From Bacillus niameyensis (lineage in GTDB: Bacteria; Bacillota; Bacilli; Bacillales; Bacillaceae_C), in assembly GCF_001375535.1 (NCBI RefSeq), contig NZ_LN831197.1, positions 161,183 to 225,182 of the forward strand: 64,000 nucleotides of DNA, in the 5' to 3' direction. This document shows positions 60,035 through 64,000 of the stretch, piece after piece. Both the position numbers and the translations under genes were made by a program. Numbering within the stretch: the first letter of the stretch is position 1; every line of letters starts with the position of its first letter. Under the pieces are notes generated by a model, which saw nothing but the letters and a program-made list of their open reading frames with translations, made no database searches and was not told the origin of the DNA.

Positions 60035-60272
60035 AAAGACGTCGACGGAGAAGAGTAATTTGGCGGAAGTATCTAGGGAGAAATGCCTTGACTGGAAGCA
60101 TTTCTACGAAAACCGAATGAAGTTCACCTCCCGAGTCGGCATCAGGACCGTATTTTTACGTAAAGATGCACCGGACATGTGCCGTTATCTAAATGAAGTG
60201 AACATGGAATCCATGTTTATAAGGGTGGTACCGCGACGATAAGCCTCGTCCCTTTTAGGGATGGGGCTTTTT
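60035..60272 (+). promoter_or_regulatory. T-box leader, tRNA-Phe responsive
   Basis: A full T-box: the Stem I start with AGAGTA bulge at about 60049-60055, a specifier region GAATGAAGTTCACC in which TTC (60123-60125) is the likely Phe codon, the invariant T-box AGGGTGGTACCGCG at 60222-60235, and a terminator AGCCTCGTCCC/GGGATGGGGCT (60242-60252 with 60258-60268) followed by TTTTT. Uncharged tRNA-Phe would pair with the specifier and the T-box and prevent termination, raising PheRS synthesis. The specifier is placed by eye. Confidence 0.95.
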
Positions 60273-60305
60273 ATTTTTCGAAAAATGGGTTAAGGAGGAT
60301 TTGTA

Positions 60306-61343
60306 GTGAAAGAACGATTACAGGAGTTAAAAGAAGAAGCTCTAAAGAAAATTAAAGACTCTTCTAATTTGAAAGATTTAAATGATCTTCGTGTATCTTA
60401 TTTAGGCAAAAAAGGCCCGATTACTGAGGTTTTGCGTGGTATGGGGAAGTTAACTGCTGAGGAAAGACCGAAAATTGGTGCTTTAGCCAATACGATTCGA
60501 GAGCATATTGCTGACTTAATTACTGAAAAACGCGAAGAATTAGAAGCGGCTGAAGTGAATCAAAAATTAGAAGCCGAAAAAATTGATGTCACACTTCCGG
60601 GCAGACCAGTGAAAACAGGTAGCCGTCATCCATTAACGAAAATCGTTGAGGAAATTGAAGATTTGTTTATCGGAATGGGTTATCAAGTAGCAGAAGGTCC
60701 AGAAGTGGAAAAGGATTATTATAACTTTGAAGCGCTGAATTTGCCAAAAGGTCATCCGGCTCGTGATATGCAAGATTCGTTTTATATTACGGAAGAGTTG
60801 TTAATGAGAACACAGACATCACCTGTTCAAGCGCGAACTATGGAAAAACACGAAGGGAAAGGTCCAATCAAAATTATTTGTCCTGGTAAAGTGTATCGTC
60901 GAGATAATGATGACGCGACTCATTCCCATCAGTTTACCCAAATTGAAGGGCTTGTTGTGGATGAGAATATTACGATGGCAGACTTGAAGGGAACTTTGGA
61001 TGTTTTTGCCAAGAAGATGTTTGGAGAGGATCGTGAAATACGTCTTCGCCCTAGTTTCTTTCCTTTCACAGAACCATCAGTAGAAATGGATATTTCTTGT
61101 AAAATTTGTGCTGGTTCAGGGTGTCGTATTTGTAAGCAAACAGGTTGGATTGAAATATTAGGGGCAGGAATGGTTCATCCGAATGTTCTCCAAATGTCTG
61201 GTTTCGATCCGAAGAAATATACTGGTTTTGCTTTTGGGATGGGTCCAGAGCGAATTGCTATGTTGAAATATGGAATTGATGATATTCGTCATTTTTATAC
61301 GAATGATATTCGTTTCTTACAACAATTTTCGGTGCAAGAGTAA
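60306..61343 (+). CDS. pheS: Phenylalanine--tRNA ligase alpha subunit
   Basis: Catalytic subunit of the (alpha-beta)2 PheRS. 345 residues: N-terminal coiled coil ([20 protein letters not shown]), class II motif 2 region [20 protein letters not shown] and motif 3 [20 protein letters not shown]. Cys pairs in [19 protein letters not shown] near residue 260 are typical of Bacillota PheS. GTG 60306 has AAGGAGG at 8 bases. Controlled by the upstream T-box; pheT follows after 17 bases. Confidence 0.99.
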   Translation: MKERLQELKEEALKKIKDSSNLKDLNDLRVSYLGKKGPITEVLRGMGKLTAEERPKIGALANTIREHIADLITEKREELEAAEVNQKLEAEKIDVTLPGRPVKTGSRHPLTKIVEEIEDLFIGMGYQVAEGPEVEKDYYNFEALNLPKGHPARDMQDSFYITEELLMRTQTSPVQARTMEKHEGKGPIKIICPGKVYRRDNDDATHSHQFTQIEGLVVDENITMADLKGTLDVFAKKMFGEDREIRLRPSFFPFTEPSVEMDISCKICAGSGCRICKQTGWIEILGAGMVHPNVLQMSGFDPKKYTGFAFGMGPERIAMLKYGIDDIRHFYTNDIRFLQQFSVQE

Positions 61344-61360
61344 GGATAGGAGGGTAATCA

Positions 61361-63775
61361 ATGCTAGTTTCTTATAAATGGCTGCAAGACTATGTTGATC
61401 TTGCAGGGGTATCCGCGACTGAACTTGCGGAAAGAATTACGAGAAGTGGAATTGAAGTTGATGATGTAGAACAAAAAAGTGCAGGAGTCAAAAATGTTGT
61501 AGTAGGACATGTGCTCCAATGCGAAAAACATCCAGAGGCAGATAAATTAAATAAATGTCTCGTCAATGTTGGCGAGGAAGAACCTGTACAAATTATTTGT
61601 GGTGCTCCGAACGTGGCTAAAGGTCAAAAGGTAGCTGTCGCTAAAGTTGGAGCAGTTCTTCCTGGCAACTTTAAAATTAAGAAAGCGAAGTTGCGTGGCG
61701 AAGTATCTCAAGGAATGATCTGCTCACTTCAAGAATTGGGTATCGAAGGTAAACTTGTAGCAAAGGAATTTTCTGAAGGCATTTTTGTTTTTCCTGAAGA
61801 TACAGAAGTAGGTGCCGATGCGCTTGAGCTTTTAAATTTTAATGATGAAGTATTGGAACTTGATCTAACTCCAAACCGTGCCGATGCTTTAAGTATGCTA
61901 GGGGTCGCTTATGAGACGGCTGCAATTCTTGATCAAGAAGTGAAATTGCCAGAAACAGCTATCCAAGCTTCACAAGAAAAAGCATCTGACTATATCTCAG
62001 TTAAAGTCGATGCCAAAGAGGATAGCCCACTTTACACAGCAAAAATCATTAAAAACGTTAAAGTTGGCCCATCTCCGCTTTGGTTGCAAACACGCCTCAT
62101 GTCAGCAGGGATTCGCCCACACAATAATGTTGTTGATATTACGAACTATATTTTACTTGAATATGGGCAACCACTACATGCTTTTGACTACGATAAATTT
62201 GGTTCAAAGGAAGTTGTTGTCCGTCATGCCCACGAGGGAGAAAAAGTTGTTACTCTTGACGATACAGAACGAACATTGACTTCGGATCAACTCGTTATTA
62301 CAAATGGTACAGTTCCTGTTGCTTTAGCTGGAGTTATGGGTGGTGCCGACTCTGAAGTAAGTGCTGAAACGACAACGATTTTATTGGAATCTGCTTATTT
62401 TGCAGGCGCTTCTATTCGCTCAACATCTAAATACCATGGGTTGCGTAGTGAAGCGAGTAGCAGATATGAAAAAGGTGTTGATCCGGCTCGTGTTCGACCA
62501 GCAGCTGAACGTGCTGCAAAATTGATGGCAGAACTTGCAGGCGGAGAAGTATTAGAAGGTCGGGTCGAGGCAGATTTACTGGCGATCGAACCAGCTGTTT
62601 TATCGATTACACTTGAAAAAATTAATCGTGTACTAGGAACAGACATTACTGCAAACGAGGTTGTCGACATTTTTAATCGACTCCAATTTAATGTTTCAGT
62701 CGAAAAAGATATTTTCACAGTGATCGTTCCAACACGACGTGGTGATATTACGATTGAAGAAGATTTAATTGAGGAAGTGGCGCGATTATATGGTTATGAC
62801 AATCTGCCGAAAACATTGCCTACAGGAGCTGCGACTTCAGGTGGCTTAACTAAAGTACAGGCAAAACGTCGAGCAGCAAGAAATTATCTTGAAGGGGCTG
62901 GCCTCTATCAAGCCATTACCTATTCTCTAACTTCCGAAGAAAGAGCATCCCAATTTGCACTTGAAAAACGGGAGCCTGTGAAGTTGGCTATGCCTATGAG
63001 TGAAGAACATAGTTGTTTACGAATGAGCATCATTCCGCAATTATTGAACTCTTTATCGTATAATTTAGCTCGCCAACAGGAATTTATCGCTGTTTATGAA
63101 ATTGGTTCGATCTTTTTAAATGAAGGAGCTAATAGCCAGCCTGATGAACGTGAACACATTGCTGGCGCGGTAACAGGTTTGTGGGTGGAAAATGATTGGC
63201 AAGGCGAAAAGAAACCTGTCGATTTTTATGTGGTCAAAGGGATTTTGGAAGGCCTCCTCGAAAAGCTAGGTGTTGCTGGTAATGTAGAGTGGTGCGCGGC
63301 GCAGCGTGAAGGAATGCATCCGGGCAGAACGGCCGAAATACATTTGAATGGTGAAAGTCTTGGATTTGTTGGTGAGCTTCACCCAACTGTAGAAAAAGCA
63401 TGGGATCTCAAGCCGACTTATGTGTTTGAACTGAAAGCAGAACCTATATTCAATGCTGAACTTCCAGAGCTGAAATATGTTCCGATTCCAAAGTTTCCAT
63501 CGATTTCAAGAGATATTGCACTTGTAGTTGATACTGAAGTGACCGCTGGAAAGTTAGAAGCGATCATACATGAAGCTGGTGGAAAACTCCTGAAAGCAAC
63601 TCGAGTATTTGATTTATATGATGGTGAACATATGAAAAAAGGGAAAAAATCAATTGCTTTTTCCTTAACCTATGCGGACCCAGAAAAAACCTTAACAGAT
63701 GAAGAAGTGTTGAAAGCACATGACCGAGTATTGTCAGCTGTAAAAGAAAAAGCTGGAGCAGAATTAAGAGGATAA
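61361..63775 (+). CDS. pheT: Phenylalanine--tRNA ligase beta subunit
   Basis: 804 residues. Domains in order: EMAP-like tRNA-binding domain ([20 protein letters not shown] near residue 50), B3/B4 editing domain ([40 protein letters not shown]), B5 domain, the inactive class II core and the C-terminal anticodon-binding FDX-ACB domain ([19 protein letters not shown] to the end). Editing of Tyr-tRNA-Phe is expected. Length and motifs are normal. ATG 61361 has AGGAGGG upstream. A strong terminator and a tandem repeat follow. Confidence 0.99.
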   Translation: MLVSYKWLQDYVDLAGVSATELAERITRSGIEVDDVEQKSAGVKNVVVGHVLQCEKHPEADKLNKCLVNVGEEEPVQIICGAPNVAKGQKVAVAKVGAVLPGNFKIKKAKLRGEVSQGMICSLQELGIEGKLVAKEFSEGIFVFPEDTEVGADALELLNFNDEVLELDLTPNRADALSMLGVAYETAAILDQEVKLPETAIQASQEKASDYISVKVDAKEDSPLYTAKIIKNVKVGPSPLWLQTRLMSAGIRPHNNVVDITNYILLEYGQPLHAFDYDKFGSKEVVVRHAHEGEKVVTLDDTERTLTSDQLVITNGTVPVALAGVMGGADSEVSAETTTILLESAYFAGASIRSTSKYHGLRSEASSRYEKGVDPARVRPAAERAAKLMAELAGGEVLEGRVEADLLAIEPAVLSITLEKINRVLGTDITANEVVDIFNRLQFNVSVEKDIFTVIVPTRRGDITIEEDLIEEVARLYGYDNLPKTLPTGAATSGGLTKVQAKRRAARNYLEGAGLYQAITYSLTSEERASQFALEKREPVKLAMPMSEEHSCLRMSIIPQLLNSLSYNLARQQEFIAVYEIGSIFLNEGANSQPDEREHIAGAVTGLWVENDWQGEKKPVDFYVVKGILEGLLEKLGVAGNVEWCAAQREGMHPGRTAEIHLNGESLGFVGELHPTVEKAWDLKPTYVFELKAEPIFNAELPELKYVPIPKFPSISRDIALVVDTEVTAGKLEAIIHEAGGKLLKATRVFDLYDGEHMKKGKKSIAFSLTYADPEKTLTDEEVLKAHDRVLSAVKEKAGAELRG

Positions 63776-63785
63776 TGGATTAATG

Positions 63786-63816
63786 AAAAAACGCGGGGGA
63801 ATCCCCCGCGTTTTTT
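63786..63816 (+). terminator. Terminator of pheST
   Basis: AAAAAACGCGGGGG pairs with CCCCCGCGTTTTTT over a short loop; the T run at 63811-63816 merges with the first unit of the 20-bp array. Confidence 0.95.
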
Positions 63817-64000
63817 CTCTATCCAAGAGTATTTTTCTCTATCCAAGAGTATTTTTCTCTATCCAAGAGTATTTTTCTCTATCCAAGAGTATTTTTCTCT
63901 ATCCAAGAGTATTTTTCTCTATCCAAGAGTATTTTTCTCTATCCAAGAGTATTTTTCTCTATCCAAGAGTATTTTTCTCTATCCGAGAGTATTTTTCTCT
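63812..64000. repeat. Tandem array of a 20-bp unit, open at the window end
   Basis: Unit ATCCAAGAGTATTTTTCTCT, nine full copies at 63821-64000 plus a partial copy (TTTTTCTCT) before them. Copies 1-8 are identical; copy 9 has G instead of A at 63985. Each unit junction forms a small stem CTCT/AGAG around ATCCA, and the copy-9 change still leaves a CTC-GAG pairing. No ORF. The array continues past the window. Confidence 0.98.

Noticed and set aside
63812..64000. CRISPR array
   Set aside because: Units are 20 bp and contiguous; there are no spacers.

Overview
The window is chromosomal DNA from an endospore-forming, low-GC Bacillota bacterium of the family Bacillaceae. This rests on spore genes across the whole window (cotO, a CotY/CotZ-family gene, spoVAC/AD/AE, spoVIF, an alpha/beta SASP, sspI, spo0E), on a CtsR-controlled clpE, a Phe T-box, and on long stretches that keep the gene order I know from Bacillus subtilis. 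I cannot name the genus.

Layout. 1-9.1 kb: end of an antiporter gene (yjbQ), fabI, then a spore block (cotO, cotZ, yjcA, a new 35-codon ORF, a spoVA2-type operon, a YjcZ-type micropeptide, spoVIF) and the convergent yjcF/yjcG/yjcH genes. 9.2-12.9 kb: a TAXI-TRAP transporter operon. 12.9-18.5 kb: two overlapping unknown genes, tRNA-Val(GAC), a 49-aa protein, a YueD-type reductase, an AEC transporter, a membrane-anchored unknown and a YhfE peptidase. 18.5-40.3 kb: prfC, an RND pump, sspD-like, ktrD, ddh, ykrP-like acyltransferase, ogt, spo0E, clpE, ykvI, ykvS, ptsHI, ykwC and cheV; several of these are in B. subtilis order with insertions. 40.4-42.9 kb: a 3 x 102-bp hairpin repeat, then ysdB, a dimeric dUTPase and ysdC. 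43.1-49.4 kb: a cre-controlled Lpl-type ABC import operon ending in a large secreted carbohydrate-binding/beta-propeller protein. 49.5-53.7 kb: a solitary BREX-type methyltransferase (pglX) followed by a 530-bp structured non-coding element. 53.7-59.1 kb: a 49-aa protein, catalase, a 2-hydroxyacid dehydrogenase, a GyrI-like protein, a GGDEF-like/HTH regulator and sspI. 59.2-64 kb: ysgA, T-box, pheS, pheT, and a 20-bp tandem array running off the end.

Most genes are housekeeping or sporulation functions with clear intrinsic terminators. The accessory material is at 43-54 kb. The most unusual items there are the lone pglX with a palindrome across its predicted promoter, and the adjoining composite element, which holds an IS605-like right end and a set of hairpins whose minus-strand loops read GTCCT, resembling the Bacillaceae-1 RNA motif. 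Other points worth checking are the 35-codon Cys-Gly ORF with its own sigma-K-like promoter and terminator, the SDR protein without a Tyr-Lys catalytic pair, and two unrelated tandem repeats.

Starts were chosen by ribosome-binding site and family N-termini; several are GTG or TTG. All similarity statements are from memory of the families; no search was run.
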